Position numbers and translations under genes: made by a program | Origin: Cyclospora cayetanensis | Taxonomy: Eukaryota > Apicomplexa > Conoidasida > Eucoccidiorida > Eimeriidae | NCBI RefSeq assembly: GCF_002999335.1 | Contig: NW_020312754.1 | Location: 105,175-169,174 of the forward strand | DNA length: 64,000 nt | Direction of reading: 5' to 3' | Shown: positions 22,581 through 34,800 of the stretch, piece by piece | Layout: each line of letters begins with the position of its first letter | Numbering within the stretch: the stretch's first letter is position 1 | Notes under the pieces: model-generated | The model's input: the letters and a program-made list of their open reading frames with translations, nothing else | Databases searched by the model: none | What the model was told of the DNA's origin: nothing

Positions 22581-25500
22581 ATGCTGCTCGCCACACAGGG
22601 CCCAGAGGGCCCTCAGGTCTCTCGAGAATTCTCGGCGACGCAGTCAAATGCGAATCCCGCGAAGCAAGCCCCTCACATCGAGGGTAGTGGTGGCAATGTG
22701 GCCGCAGAGATCGGCTCTGGACCCTCAGCGGCTTCTGAGATGACGCATTCCGGCGGTCCCAATTCGAAAGACGCCCCTCTGCAGGAGGTGTGGGCCTCCC
22801 CCGACGAGGCCTGGACTCAACAGCCCTCTGGCACACTGAAGCCCCCACAGGTGCGCTTTACATCCTCGGTAGCAGCGAAGCACTCAGAAGCAGAAGCAGG
22901 GGTGGAAGCGACAGCGCCGGAAACGGTAGCGGCTGCACGTGAGGCCCCAACATCACCAGCGTCTGCAGTGCAGCTGGGACCTACGGCTGCTCTTGAAGAT
23001 TTCGACGAAGACTCCGATTTTCACTATGTTTTTATCTTCACGAACCCCTCGAGCGGGGGCAACAAAGCTTCTGCCTTTACCAGAGTGAGCGCTTCATGCT
23101 GTTTGCTTCTTTGGACGTCGTGTGAGCTCTGGGGAGCCCTAGCGGCCGGTGGGATTGCACGGGCCTCTGTAATCCCGTCTTCTGGGGTTTAGCTGTGCTG
23201 GGGGTGGTGGGAGCGGTGCATGCTGCTGCGATCCTGCACAAGGAGTCTCAGCCCGTGCAGTAGTAGGAGTAGCTTGCGCACGCACGGTGTTAAGAGCACG
23301 GGGAATCATCTTTTTTCCTCTGCGTGTCAGACTGGTGTGTCCCGCCTGACTCTCACGGAACCCTATAGCGCGAAGATCTTCATCTACGACATAAGAGAGG
23401 GTCCCAGTGGCGGCAAGCCTGGATTTTTGTTGCTCAAGGCCATATCTGCCCGCAAGGGAGTTCACGGGGATCTTCGACCCTCTTCGGCTGCGGAGAAAGA
23501 CACCATTCGCATTCTGGTGGCGGGGGGAGACGGCACCGTCATGTGGTGTCTAGACGAAATGAAAATCACTGGCGTCGACTCTGAAGTCTGCGCAGTTGGC
23601 GTAGTGCCCTACGGCACTGGTAAGACCGGCCAGACCAGTGGTTCACGGCTCAGGCTTCGAGTTTAGGGCTCATGGCCGTCTCGTTCAGCTTGCTCTCGAG
23701 TGTACCGGCATGAAGAAAACATAGGGTTTAGGCTTTGTGCAGGCAACGACTTCGCGAACGTGTTTGGCTGGCGTCCTTTCAACGCGGCTAACCCCTTCGA
23801 TGCTTCCCTCAACACGTGAGCATGCCCTGCCCTACCGGGTCCTCTGTAACCCTTGAGCGCGTTTTATGCAACTGGTATTTCCTAAGGGGCACAGCCACGC
23901 GTTCTACCTAATTAACACGGGGCACAGGAAAGGGCCAACTGCAGAATTGCTGCCATACGCCTTCCCCTGTGGTTGCACAGCCAGGACCGCAGCTGCAGGG
24001 GGAGGCGTGCAGTAGCCGCTCTCCCTTTACATGATGGACGCTGTTCGGAGTCGTCTCTAATGTGTGCGTGCGCCAGCTTGCGAAAACTCGTGGACTGCTG
24101 CATGCAAGCCAGTGTGGTCTACCACGACCTGTGGCATGTCTGCGTCACTCTACGCCCTGGAGGGCACTTCACTAGGATTAACCCCGTTACCAGGCGGAAG
24201 GCAAGTACAAAAAAGAACTTCATCTGGGGTGACCCCGGCAGCACAAACAGCATCAGCATGCGGCGTTTTCTGGGCTATTCATTCGCTTTTCTTTGTTGAA
24301 TTTAGGTACTTTTCTGTCGTCTGCTTGCGTGTACATCTGGGTGTGCTAGCGTTGACTGCGTGTGGTAACGTCTTGTCGCTTCGAGATATTCAGTCACATC
24401 CGCGGAGGGCCATTCGCCCATGCCTCGGCACACTCTTCCTCATTGTGTCGCCCCCCCTCTCGATTTTCTGGCTTTCGCTAAAAGACAAGTTTAAGTGGCA
24501 GTTTCGTGTGCTTGCTCTGCGTGTGCATGGTTTAGGAGGTGGTCGAGCGAGGGCGCCAGGAAGTAAAGGAGCTACGTTTCACAATGAGCAACTATTTTAG
24601 CATGGGCGTGGAAAGCCGTATCGGGAGGGGGTTTGATAGGCACCGAACAAAGTCGAGAACGCTCAATAAGATGGTATGCTATCTGCTGCTGGATTTGTTG
24701 CGGCTTTACCTCCTTTTGTCGCTGCGGTTTGTGTAGCGCGCACATGCTTGGGGTTGTTGCATGCTTGTTGTCTTGGCGGTTCGCCTCTTTCACTCAGAGG
24801 TATGGTATTGAGGGCTTAAAAAAGACCCTGATGACATTTACGAAGAGCATCAACCAAATCATAGTTGGCCTCAAAGTCAATCCGGGGACCCCTGAGGAGA
24901 AGGTTCTCTTTACCACTGACAAGGCTGTAGCCGAACAACAACAAATTCCGCTTCTAAAGAGTAGGCAAAGGTTCTCCTCACGCGTGGCTACACAGCAACG
25001 GAAAGGCTTCCTGTGCACCGAAATGGGGACACACGGGGACAGAAGAGGGAGCCCGCATATGTAGAGTAGCTTCGAGGCTTCTACGGCTAGGGGTGTGTCT
25101 GAGCAGCGCTAAGGGGTGCTCGCCATTGCTAGGAGCTGACCAGCACATGCAGGGGCCTGACGCCATGTGCTTGCCGGTAGCTAGTTTCTTTTCTGCTGGT
25201 GCACTACTAGGATCCGTGCAAGTCTCCTTTTCACTTTGGTGTCTCCTCTATGCCGCAGAGACCGCATCCTTGGTCGTTTTGAATATTCCAAGCTTCAGCG
25301 GAGGGAACGATATTTGGGGTCCCTCTAAGAAGCTGGCTCTCATAATGCCCAACAAGCAAGCACAACTGGAGGCCAAGGTATGACCTTGCCCCCCCTCCGC
25401 TAAAGGCGCACGCACATGCCCACGCATCATGTAGGCAGTTAAAGATTAGAAAAAGCGGGCTTACTTTTGAAGAGGCGACACTTGAGGTGCCACAAGGTCC

Positions 25501-25883
25501 TAGAAGGATCCTCTCCGTGCAAGGGCATCCCGATAGAGGGCTCATGCCGAAGTGGATGTGTAGCATGTACGTCTGATATCGTTGAGACGTTCTTAGTTGA
25601 AGCAAGAATTTTTCATTGCTTTGGTTTCGCGTCGATGTGTCTGTCTTTCTGGGGCCGTGGCAAAGGAGCTGCTCAAGGTCCCGCAGCAGATGGGTGATAA
25701 GAACTTGGAATTTGTTACATTCGAGAGCGTTCCTTCCATGGGCATGGAATTTGTAAGCTTTTGACACAATAAGAGCTCGTACGGGGGCGGCATCCGGTGG
25801 CCGCTGAAGCAGATGTTCCTCCATGTTCTCTTGCATGCATCACGGGCCATGCGCATCTCTGTATGTGTCTATGTGTCTATGTG

Positions 25884-25929
<46 letters not shown>

Positions 25930-26529
25930 ATCTTATCTGTGCCATTCCTTCAATGCTTGTCTGGGGACCCGTGATGCTTAATTCTTCGACTCTACGAGTA
26001 TTCTTGCCGCCTCTTAGCCTGTGGTCGCTTTTCATTCTGATCGGTTGCTGTTTGCCTCCTGCTTGCTGCAGCTCCTACATGGCAGGGGCTCCCGCCTACA
26101 CAGCGGAGAAGGACCTTGGGAGATTTCCTTCAGACCTCTCGACGACAAGACTCGTGTGTACTTCCAGGTCTGTGTGTGGGACTTCTAGCAGGGAGCCTTT
26201 AAAGGATCTCTTTTTGGGGGTTCGTGAATCCCCCAAGGGATAGAAAAACCTTAGGGGGCTAAAATAGCAGTGAAGGGCGCCGTGGCGCCGACTCACCGAG
26301 GTTTTGCTTCTATGGCTGCAGTAGGCGACAGAAGATCAGGGAGGCCTTTTAGACACACTAGTGGACGCGTGGTGCCTGCCTGCCTCACCGTTGCTGTCGG
26401 GCGTGCACTCAGACGGACGGGGAATTCTTCCAGCTTACACAGCCATCCTCCGTCACGCTTTCTCATGACCGTCGAGTGCGTGTTCTTACTTTGAAGCCTC
26501 AAGGTAAACTGTCACAGCGGACGGACTGA
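22581..26529 (+). CDS. DGK: diacylglycerol kinase, ten exons
   Basis: It phosphorylates diacylglycerol to phosphatidic acid with ATP; in apicomplexans this lipid signals microneme secretion. Exons 22581-23084, 23331-23619, 23743-23815, 24077-24200, 24536-24673, 24798-24960, 25259-25377, 25666-25752, 26072-26167 and 26413-26529 keep phase throughout and give 569 residues. The first 145 are disordered, with no C1 or EF-hand visible and no signal peptide at this start. The catalytic domain starts at YVFIFTNPSSGGNKA (about 150), with the ATP-binding GGDGTVMW (about 235) and PYGTGNDFANVFGW (about 262). The accessory domain carries FSMGVESRIGRGFDRHR (about 345), RYGIEGLKKT, IPSFSGGNDIWG (about 440) and the C-terminal QPSSVTLSHDRRVRVLTL. 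Intron 4 starts with GC, not GT. Intron 8 holds a GT microsatellite. An earlier 5' exon cannot be excluded. Confidence 0.92.
25862..25925. repeat. GT dinucleotide microsatellite with TATGTGTC units
   Basis: Three copies of an eight-base TATGTGTC-like unit are followed by about eighteen GT units. The tract lies in intron 8 of the diacylglycerol kinase gene, between exons 25666-25752 and 26072-26167, so length changes would not alter the protein. Confidence 0.95.
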
Positions 26530-26558
26530 AATCGCGCGCCACGATCTCGGCTCCCACT

Positions 26559-26643
26559 ACTCTCCCGGAAGAAAGAGAACTAAAGGGGGCTCGCCCCACA
26601 AATAAGGGGGAGCCCCCTTTAGTTCTCTTTCTTCCGGGAGAGT
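26559..26643. repeat. perfect 34-bp inverted repeat (hairpin)
   Basis: The arms 26559-26592 and 26610-26643 are exact reverse complements over 34 bases, with a 17-base spacer. Inside the spacer CCCC and GGGG can pair further after one bulged G, leaving an eight-base loop. It begins 30 bases after the stop codon of the diacylglycerol kinase, so a transcript of that gene would probably carry it in its 3' UTR. It could also be a small inverted-repeat element; no target-site duplication was noticed at the edges. Confidence 0.9.
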
Positions 26644-28850
26644 TCTCGCTGTAAAGTCATCCAGTATTTGTCTTTCTAGGGGTTTTATTGAACAAGCAGT
26701 GCATTTGGCCCTCGACCTGCGAGGTAGGTATCTGTGAATCCACTCGAGGTGTCTAGGCCCTCGCACGCCGTGAATTCCTCCCCAGTGGGTATGCGATTGG
26801 CCTCACGAACGTGCGAAAGTACCGAGATTGTAGTCTGGGGACTCCAGCGGCTAGTGCGAATGCAAAGTGCGCCCAGAGATGATTTCATTCATGGCGCCTG
26901 AATGTCTTTATCGAGCGATAGTTCGTGGGACTATATCTTTTACCTTGCTGGTAAGGACTAGAAGCATAGGCATATTTTGTCTTGGAGGTAGAGTAGGCTA
27001 TCAGGAGGCTGTGGCCTTAGTGGTTCGTGGCCGTATTGTGCGTCCCACCAGGGGTGGAGGAGAGGGTGCTTGCCATTAGCATACACACAAGGATCATGGA
27101 AGCATCTCTTCATGGCGATCCTCTGCAATTTAATCTGTGTGGCATGCTGCTGGACTGCGATTGCTAGAATACATGGGGCGCTTAGGGGCAGCGAAGGTAT
27201 GTGGCGGAGCTGGAGGACTTTACTTATAGACATGGAAAAGCACAAGGGGGCGCAGAAACTGGCTTAAACATCAAATACTTGATTGAGGCGGCCAGACAGC
27301 TACATATGACTTGTATAGTAGCATGCTACATGACAAGACAAGCTTGGCCTCTGGGGATGTGGGGAGACTGAGGCAGACGGAAGTGGGCAGGGACCTCCAC
27401 CAGCAGGCTGTAAGCGAGTTTGTCGTGGGGCATTATATCAAGGTAGAAAGACTTTTGGAGGAAGGGGTCACATGGAATTATATGGAAAACCAAATATTGC
27501 CTGAGTAGCGACGAGTGACATACCCCAAACCAAGAAGAGGAAGTGCGGGAGGCTTACGCAGAGAGGTTGGCAACAGGGCCGCATAAATTCCGTTCTCCGC
27601 TTGCACTGGGGGTAATGCTAGCCGACATAATCACGTCATACATTCATAGTCAATAACCGAGGCAGCTACGTCGACTGTAGGAGCAGCTCTGCTTTTAGTG
27701 CATTTTTCAAGGGTCATCCTTAGCCACAAATCCATTGCCGAAACGTAAATTAGGATATTACATCATATTCTACTCCACAGAGTGCCCCCCCAACTTGTAC
27801 TCGTTACTCCACAGGCCTCCGGCAAAAAGGGAGAAATCAGAGCTGGAGTGTGTGTTTAGGCAGTTCTGAGCACGCCGCGCTTCTGCATCTGGTTGCAGGT
27901 AGTAGCTCGACGCACACAGCGGTAGTTCGCACTGTGTGGAACCAACTCTACACATTAGCAAGGACCAGATATCAAGAACCAAATCAATGAGTCCATATGC
28001 TACTCGCTCGTTCGTAGTTACACAACGCTTGCGCGGCAGGAGATGCCAAAGCGTGACGTGGCGCACTACAACGGACGCCCTCCACCACTTTTCATGACGA
28101 CCTCTATGCCCCAGATGAGTGCTACACCCATGACTTTGTGCTTCTGTGACCCCTATACAAGTCCCTAGCTACCGGAGTGAAGGGGAGACCTTGGCTATCA
28201 GTTCTGAAAGCCTACCTTCCAGTGTGAGGACTCGGCAGCTTTCAGGAGGCCCACCCCAATAGCACTGTACCATTTGGTGAGTTCATTGTTGAAGAGGGGC
28301 TCTATAGCGACAGGATGGTCCCTAGGACGACAGTTGCACGTGCATGCACTGCCGTCTACGGCTGAGGGGCATTCGACCGCTCTATTCTTCGTTACTGCCC
28401 CACAGAGTAACCTATATCCCCCATTTTTCCTAATCTGGTTTGATATTTGCCATGTGAAGGCCTCGCGGCGAATAGGAGGCCCTCTAAGGAGACCAGTACC
28501 TAGGGCAAACGTGCCGCTGTCCTTAGTGCTCGCCGGACGGCGGACGGCCTGGTGGCCCCTGGGGCCCCCAGGGGCTTCGTGGGCGTTAGTTAGCCATTCG
28601 TGTCCGTGTTCAAATAAGGATTAATTCAATACTTAGCTCTCAGCTGCCCATCTCCCCTGTAAGAGGGCGAAAGAGGCCCATCCAGCGGTTTGCCGCAGCG
28701 GGGGGCCGCACAACGAAGCACTGGACTTGCGCCCTTCAAAGGGGGCACTTGCTCGCTGAAACTGGGCGCCGAATACAGGGCCCCACCGGGTGTATGTACA
28801 CCTCCTCAGGGCCGCCGTGACGGCCATGAGGTGGCACCGGAGGCCCACAA
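26644..28850. other. gene-poor stretch with a possible decayed reading frame
   Basis: No intact gene is seen. Around 27311-27640 two successive plus-strand frames read like protein and are joined only by a frame change: one is rich in charged residues and ends QILPE followed by a stop, the next contains EEEVREAYAERLATGPHKF. This could be a broken gene or exons of an unseen one. The last few hundred bases are GC-rich and should hold the promoter of the AP2 gene. Confidence 0.35.
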
Positions 28851-31800
28851 ATGGAAAGCACGGGGGCCCCCGACACCGGGTCCCCTGTTTTCCCAGGTCT
28901 GGGGACTTTAGCAGATAGCTGCGAAGTATCAGCATCCACAGCACTGACCTCATCGGGGCCTGTTGGCGCTGCACTGCCTCGGCTCCTACAGTCTCTGATG
29001 CCCCCTGGCGTTGTTCAGTGGCTACGATCTGAGATAGCGAGGGTCCCTTGTGTCTCCGGGCTCGATGGAGATGGAGTCTCGCACTCGAGGCAGCAGGGAG
29101 GCTTATCTGGGGATGGTGAAAAGGCCTTGAATCCTGCATTTCCTTTGGAAAGTGCAGTTACGGCCCAGCTGGCCCGGCTTGGTGGGGAGGCTTGGGAGGC
29201 TTTGAGAGGGGGAGGTCTGAGCTCACAAGACCTTGAAGGGGCCCCCGAAGTTGTTGAAGAGCCCGTCGAAGATGTCGAGGCAGGCGCGGATGGTGTCGGG
29301 GTCGGGGCAGCGAATTGGGAGGGCCCCCAGCTTTCTGTGGGGGAGTCGTGCGCGCTGTTGGAGGTTCTGCTGCCTCTTGCCGCACAGAGGGTCTGTGATG
29401 GCGTGGCTGGCCGCGATCTGGAGAAGCAGGAGACGCATTCCTTTTCGGGGAGTCGCGAGGCCAACTCTCCACCTCCACAGACGCCTTTGGGGCCCTCCGA
29501 GGGGCTGCAGCAGTGGCACTCGCTCCCTTCGAAAGGCGCAAGTTCCCTGTCCTACAGCGGAAATCTGCTCTGCCCTCTTTTGGGGCCCCTTTTGGGGCCC
29601 CTGCAGCAGGGAGAGGCCGGCGGTGTCTCAGGGGGCCTCAGCGGAAGCGGCGAAGACCAGCGCAGGCGCATGAGGAAGAGAAGGCAGATCCTGTTGCGAC
29701 AGCTTCTCAAGAGCAGAGCAGTCCTTCTGCAGCTGTCTTCGCAGGCTGAGGCTGGGTTGACAGCGGCATCCGGGGGCATAGGGGAACCGCAGCACCGCCA
29801 GCAGGACCAACCGCAGGAGCGAGAGCTTCTCCAGCAGCGTATTCGCGTGGAGCTACGGCGAGCTGCCCTAGCAGCCTACAACCTAAATCGCTGTTGCCGC
29901 CGCGTGCCGCCTCTCCTTCTCGCAGCAGAGGAGGTCGAGGCTCACGGTGCATCTGTGGGGGCTTCTCGGAAGGCTTCGCAGCCGCTTGAGGCAGCAGCGC
30001 ATTCGAAGGGAGAGCTCTCTTCTTCCGCGTTGTCTCATGTGCACTCTGAGGGTGGAACGCAGCAGCGCCAACAACAAAAAGCAGCCTTGCTCTCCTCAGA
30101 AGACGCCTTCCTGAGCCACCCCGAGTGGCTCCTGCCATTGGCGGCCTTGCCGGGGGGCGTAGCAGCGGCCCCTCCAGACGTCGTAGATGAAGGAGAAGAT
30201 CTCGAGGAGTCCTCTCCACCAGCTCCTCCGCCTTCCCCATTGGCATGGTCAGACGTGGCTTCCCCCGCGGAGGGGCCCCTTGACGCGGAAGGGGCTCCAA
30301 GGCGGGGGACGCTTTTCAATGCAGCCGGCAACCAAGAGGGAGGAGGCCCTTGGATCCTGCAGGAGCTTGCATTCGATGGTAGGCGCAGCGCCTTTGTGGT
30401 GACCCTCAGCGAAAGGCCTACTGAACTCCCCAGCAGCTCCAGTCCAAGCCGCAGCAACCCGAGCCAAAGCACCAAGTGTGTTAGCAGGAGGAAGATCTTT
30501 TATTGCCTCTGCCGAAGTCGAGACCGCGCAGCAGCCGTGGTGGCGCGATACGCAGAGCTGAAGCAGTGCGCGTCGCTGTCTCCGGACGAGACTGAAGCAG
30601 CGAGTCTTCTTTCAGACGAGGGAGAGACGGACGGAGAGAGAGACGCGACACCTCGTGGTGCCTCGACGCAAGGCAAGAAGGGCTGCAGCAACAGCAAAGG
30701 CACGATGCGACTGCTGCAGGAGGCCGCGGAGGGCCTGCAGCTGCTACTCTTGCGCCAGCAGCGCGTGGCGCTGCAGCAGCAGGGAGGCAAGCTCTTCGCT
30801 GCTGCTTCTCAGGGATGCTGGTTTGCTGCAGACACGATTATTCGGGGGGCGCCTTTTCCCTTAAGTGACCCTCCCTGGCGGCACAGGTTAGCGCCAGTGC
30901 CCCCTGGAGTTCGCCTGTCTGCGGAGGGTACTCAGGACGCGGCGGACGAGGCCCCTACGCCGCGTGCTTTTGCCTCGGCGATCCTGCCCCCGGTAGCGAG
31001 GGGGGCCCCCAACAGGCCTAAGGGGCCTCCTAAGTACGGGGGCCCCTTCCCCTCTGGAGGGCCTTTGAACTCCTATGGAGCGGCAGCAGACGAAGAGGAC
31101 AGCGGGTCGCTGGCGGGGATGAAGAAGTGCAGCACTTCACCAGCATCGCCGGTGCCAGCTCCCCAGGCAGCACCGGCTCCTGCAGCAGCGGCAGCGACAG
31201 CAGAGGCGGAAGCTGCAGGCTTCCCTTATAGGGAAGCCGGTGAGGGCGAAGATTCGCCCTTCACAGGGGACCCCCCAGACGCCAAACCTTGGCCGAGGCC
31301 TCCTGTTTGCAGATCCCCATACATGTGCTTCTCTGTTGAAGCCCCCATAGGAGAGCTTCCGATGCAGGTGCACGGCATTCCTGACAAGGCTACCTCTGAT
31401 TCAGCATCCGCCGCTGAGGGCCCCTGGATGGATTTTCCAGCGGACGGCTCAGCTGGAAAGGCATGTCTTGCATCAACGAGAGACGACGCTCTAGCCGAAG
31501 GGGTGGGGTCCACCTCCGGTGGCAAGTCTGGCGAGACTACTACGGGGCCCCCCCGAGTTACTGGGGCCCCAGGAAGCGCTGTTAGCTGGGCTATTCGCGT
31601 CACACAGAGGCAAAAGGGAGACTCGTGGCAGCTGCGCATGGTGAGCCCACTGCTCCTTCTCTGCCTGCTTCCCTCCACCTCTCCTGCCGTTGGATTATGT
31701 CGCGGTGGCCTTCGCCGACTTCTGCTTCCCCTTGAGGCTCGCCAGTTTCTCCTTTTTGTGTCTGCGTCTTCTCAGGCTGCAGCCTTGATGACCAGGGGTT

Positions 31801-34800
31801 TCGATGATCTCATCGAGGAACCCCGACGCGATTCCGAGGCTGCGCCAGTGGACTATCTGCTGCTCTACGACTCGCCGCAGAACCGAGTAGGCACAGCACC
31901 TACAGACGCTGCCTTTACCCTTGGAGGCCCCATTAGTGCCAATGCTGCCGGCACTGTTTGCTGGTGGTGTGACTGGCAAAAAGCACTTGCACTGCGAAGG
32001 TTGATTCTTTCTTTTCGCAGGACGCAGCTTTAAAGGCCCTTCAGGGCTTAACCCCTCCAGTGCCGACCTCCTTCGGCGTGGCTGCGGATTCTGAGAGGCG
32101 TAAAGAGTTGCGTCAGCTCTACGACTTGTTTGTCGAGCCGACTTTTGCTGTACAAAGTGACGACGTGAGCGGCCTGCTGTTTTTTTCTGCTGCGAGATCT
32201 GCAGCGGCCCCTTAGTCCGTGCTCCGCCTGCTAGCTGGTGCCTAAGGGAAAGCTCGTGGTGTTGCGGCTTTCGCTCGATTGAGTTTTGCAGCCGCGAGGA
32301 CACACATTTGCGTGGATTTGTTGTTGTGCTGCTGCAGAAAGTAGTGCGAGTCAGAGATGCAGTCGTAAACATCTTCACATATCCCCAACTGTATATCATG
32401 GTAAGAAGGTCGTCTCTCTCATGACGTTTATGCGACGCCCCTGCTAGCACGCAACGCCTCCCCCGTGTATCTTCCCTCCCCGTATTTATATCTAGATGTG
32501 TATGCTTCTTTAGGCGTAACCTATTGCCCGTCTTTCGAGTACTTGATCTGTCTTGCTTGCTTCTTCGTTGTCGCATCTTGTTCTTCGTGTCTCTGTCTCC
32601 TATTGCATTCTCGGCTGCCCTTTGTTGGCTGCTTTCGCGTTCGTGGGGCTTCTGAGGGAAAGGCTTTTTTTTTTATTCTGTCGCCGGTGATCCTCCACTA
32701 CGTTCCCCTCGTAGGTGGGGTAGTGGTCATGATGTAGTTAGGTGATGCTGCTTGGGCTGCGGCTGCGCTTTTGTTGCTGCTGCAGTTGCACTGTCTTTTG
32801 ACCTGGGACTTGCGGCTTTTGTGTTTTTCCAACTTTCTCATCTGGGTATGCGGATATTCGAACGACGTCTCTTCAGTGAGTCTTTCTCCTGGTGGGGTCC
32901 GACGCATGCTGTGTGGCCGCTGGCTGCAGCCGTGGCTGTTGCGACTGCGGCACCGTTGGGTGGCATATGCAGTCTGTTTATTGAGTCCACTTCTGTCTAC
33001 AGCGTGCCTGTCCGCAGTGGTGTGTATGTGTGGCTGCTTGGCTGGGTAAAGTAAATGAAACCGCCTCTATTAGATGTTTGTTGGTTTCCCTGTATCGGAG
33101 ATTTTGTTGGGTAACTCACGCGGTGCGCTTGCGGGTCCCTGTGTGCGCTGTGTGTTGCTGTCGTCGCCTTCCTCAGTGGTTTGCTTGCCCCGCTGGATCG
33201 GAGGCGATAAACTACTTGCTTAATTTGGCGCATACGTTCTGCGATCGCTTGGGGGCTGCTGCTACCGAAACGGGTGCTCGTGAGCTTCCGGCAGACGACG
33301 CGGTGTTGCTGCAGAAGAACCGATTGCTTTTGCAGCTGTATATGGCGCAAGACCAGAGAGACATGGCTACGAACCCCTCAGCAGCGGCATGCCAATCGAC
33401 CGCAAGTCAAGATTCTGCCATGGGAGTTGCAGGGCTGATGCCTGTTGCGGAAGCTCCTGCTGCTGGCTCAGGAAATGTCTCCGCGTCAGCAGGAGGGACG
33501 GGAGGAGGAGGTGGGGGTGGCTCGCGGCCTGTGGGATCGTCTCTCTCCGGCACTGCCCCCCTTGAGCCTTCCCCTGTCGGAACGTCTGCACCAGGATCTC
33601 CTCCAGCAGCAGCAATAACAGGGTACCGAGAAGAAGTACTGCAGGTGGCAGGGGTCGGCCCTGTAGACTTCACGCTTCCTGACGGTGTGAAATTCGACAA
33701 GAGCAAGCTGGCCTTCCGCTGTCTCTGGAGGGAAGGGTCTGCTCCTGCTCGACAGCTGCAGCAACAGCAGCAGCAACAACAGCACCAGCAGCAACACCAC
33801 CAGCTCCCGCAGCAGCAACAGCTTTCGCAGCAGCAACAGCTTTCGCAGCAGCAACAGCAACAGGGCTTGGCCTCACCTAAGACCCCAGCAACTGGCGTGC
33901 CCCCCAAGTGGCTAGGCGCGTTGTCAACTCCGGGGGGAGGAAGCCTAAAGCCACAAACATCGCAGCAGCAGAATCGCAGTCGCACCTTTAGCTGCAGGAA
34001 GTATGGCCTCTACCAAAGCAAGCTTTTGGCCATGCAGGTATGCTTGGATCGTCGACCGGTTTTTAAGCATGCCCTTGGGATATTGTATCATGCAGGCCAC
34101 ATCGTTCCTCGTATCCACGCTTTCTCGTGGGCTGCTCTTCTCTCTTTTTGCTCAGTGTTCCTCGCTCCGTCTCTCTCGCTCTGTCCCGCTACGTTATCCT
34201 CTGCATTTATGCCGTGTCTGCCTTCCTCACAACTGCTTTTGCCGCAGGCCCGCCTGGCTTCAGAGCTCCTGATCCCCCAGCCTCCCGCAACGTCGCGGTA
34301 TCGCATCCCTGCGCTCGCCGCAGTAGTCTTTGGCTTGCTGCCCCTCCCTGAGCCCGTCGAGTCTCCTCAACAAGCAGTGGAGGGACTGCCCGTGCCTCCG
34401 GCAGATCGGCAAAGCAGGAGGCTGAAGTGGCAACACCTCCTGCAGCAAGGCGGCTGGAGGGGAGGGTGTCCAGACCTCTCGTTTGCGGAGGCAGCTGCCG
34501 ATGCTGTCGAGGCCCTCGTTGGGGATAGTGCGGGGCACGCAAGGCCCAGCAACAAGCGCAAAAGGAACACAGGGGCCCCCCCAAAGGCTATTTCTACGTA
34601 CCAGCAACAGCAGCACCAGCTGCTGCAACAGCAGCAGCAACAGCAGCAGCAACAGCAGCAGGAGTCAGCACAAGCTGCTGCTCTTCGGAGCAGTCGCTCG
34701 GAAGACGGCGCTCTTCTTCCTCCAATGCCAGTCGATCCCTCTAGCGGCGGTGGCTGGGGAGCTCCCGCAGGTTTATGCGGTTTGGGGGCCCCTCAGGGGC

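Noticed and set aside
31641..31775. In-frame Leu-rich segment in the AP2 gene
   Set aside because: It starts GTGAGC and ends TTCTCAG after a pyrimidine tract; read as an intron that keeps the phase.
32985..33176. Continuation of the AP2 exon 5 frame upstream to 33030
   Set aside because: The text before 33177 is Cys/Val/Leu-rich intron-like sequence ending in CTTCCTCAG; the exon is taken to start at 33177.
34038..34247. In-frame hydrophobic segment in the AP2 gene (possible membrane spans)
   Set aside because: It is bounded by CAG|GTATGC and CCGCAG, its length is a multiple of three, and removing it restores the AP2 helix (AMQ joined to ARLASEL). It is an intron.
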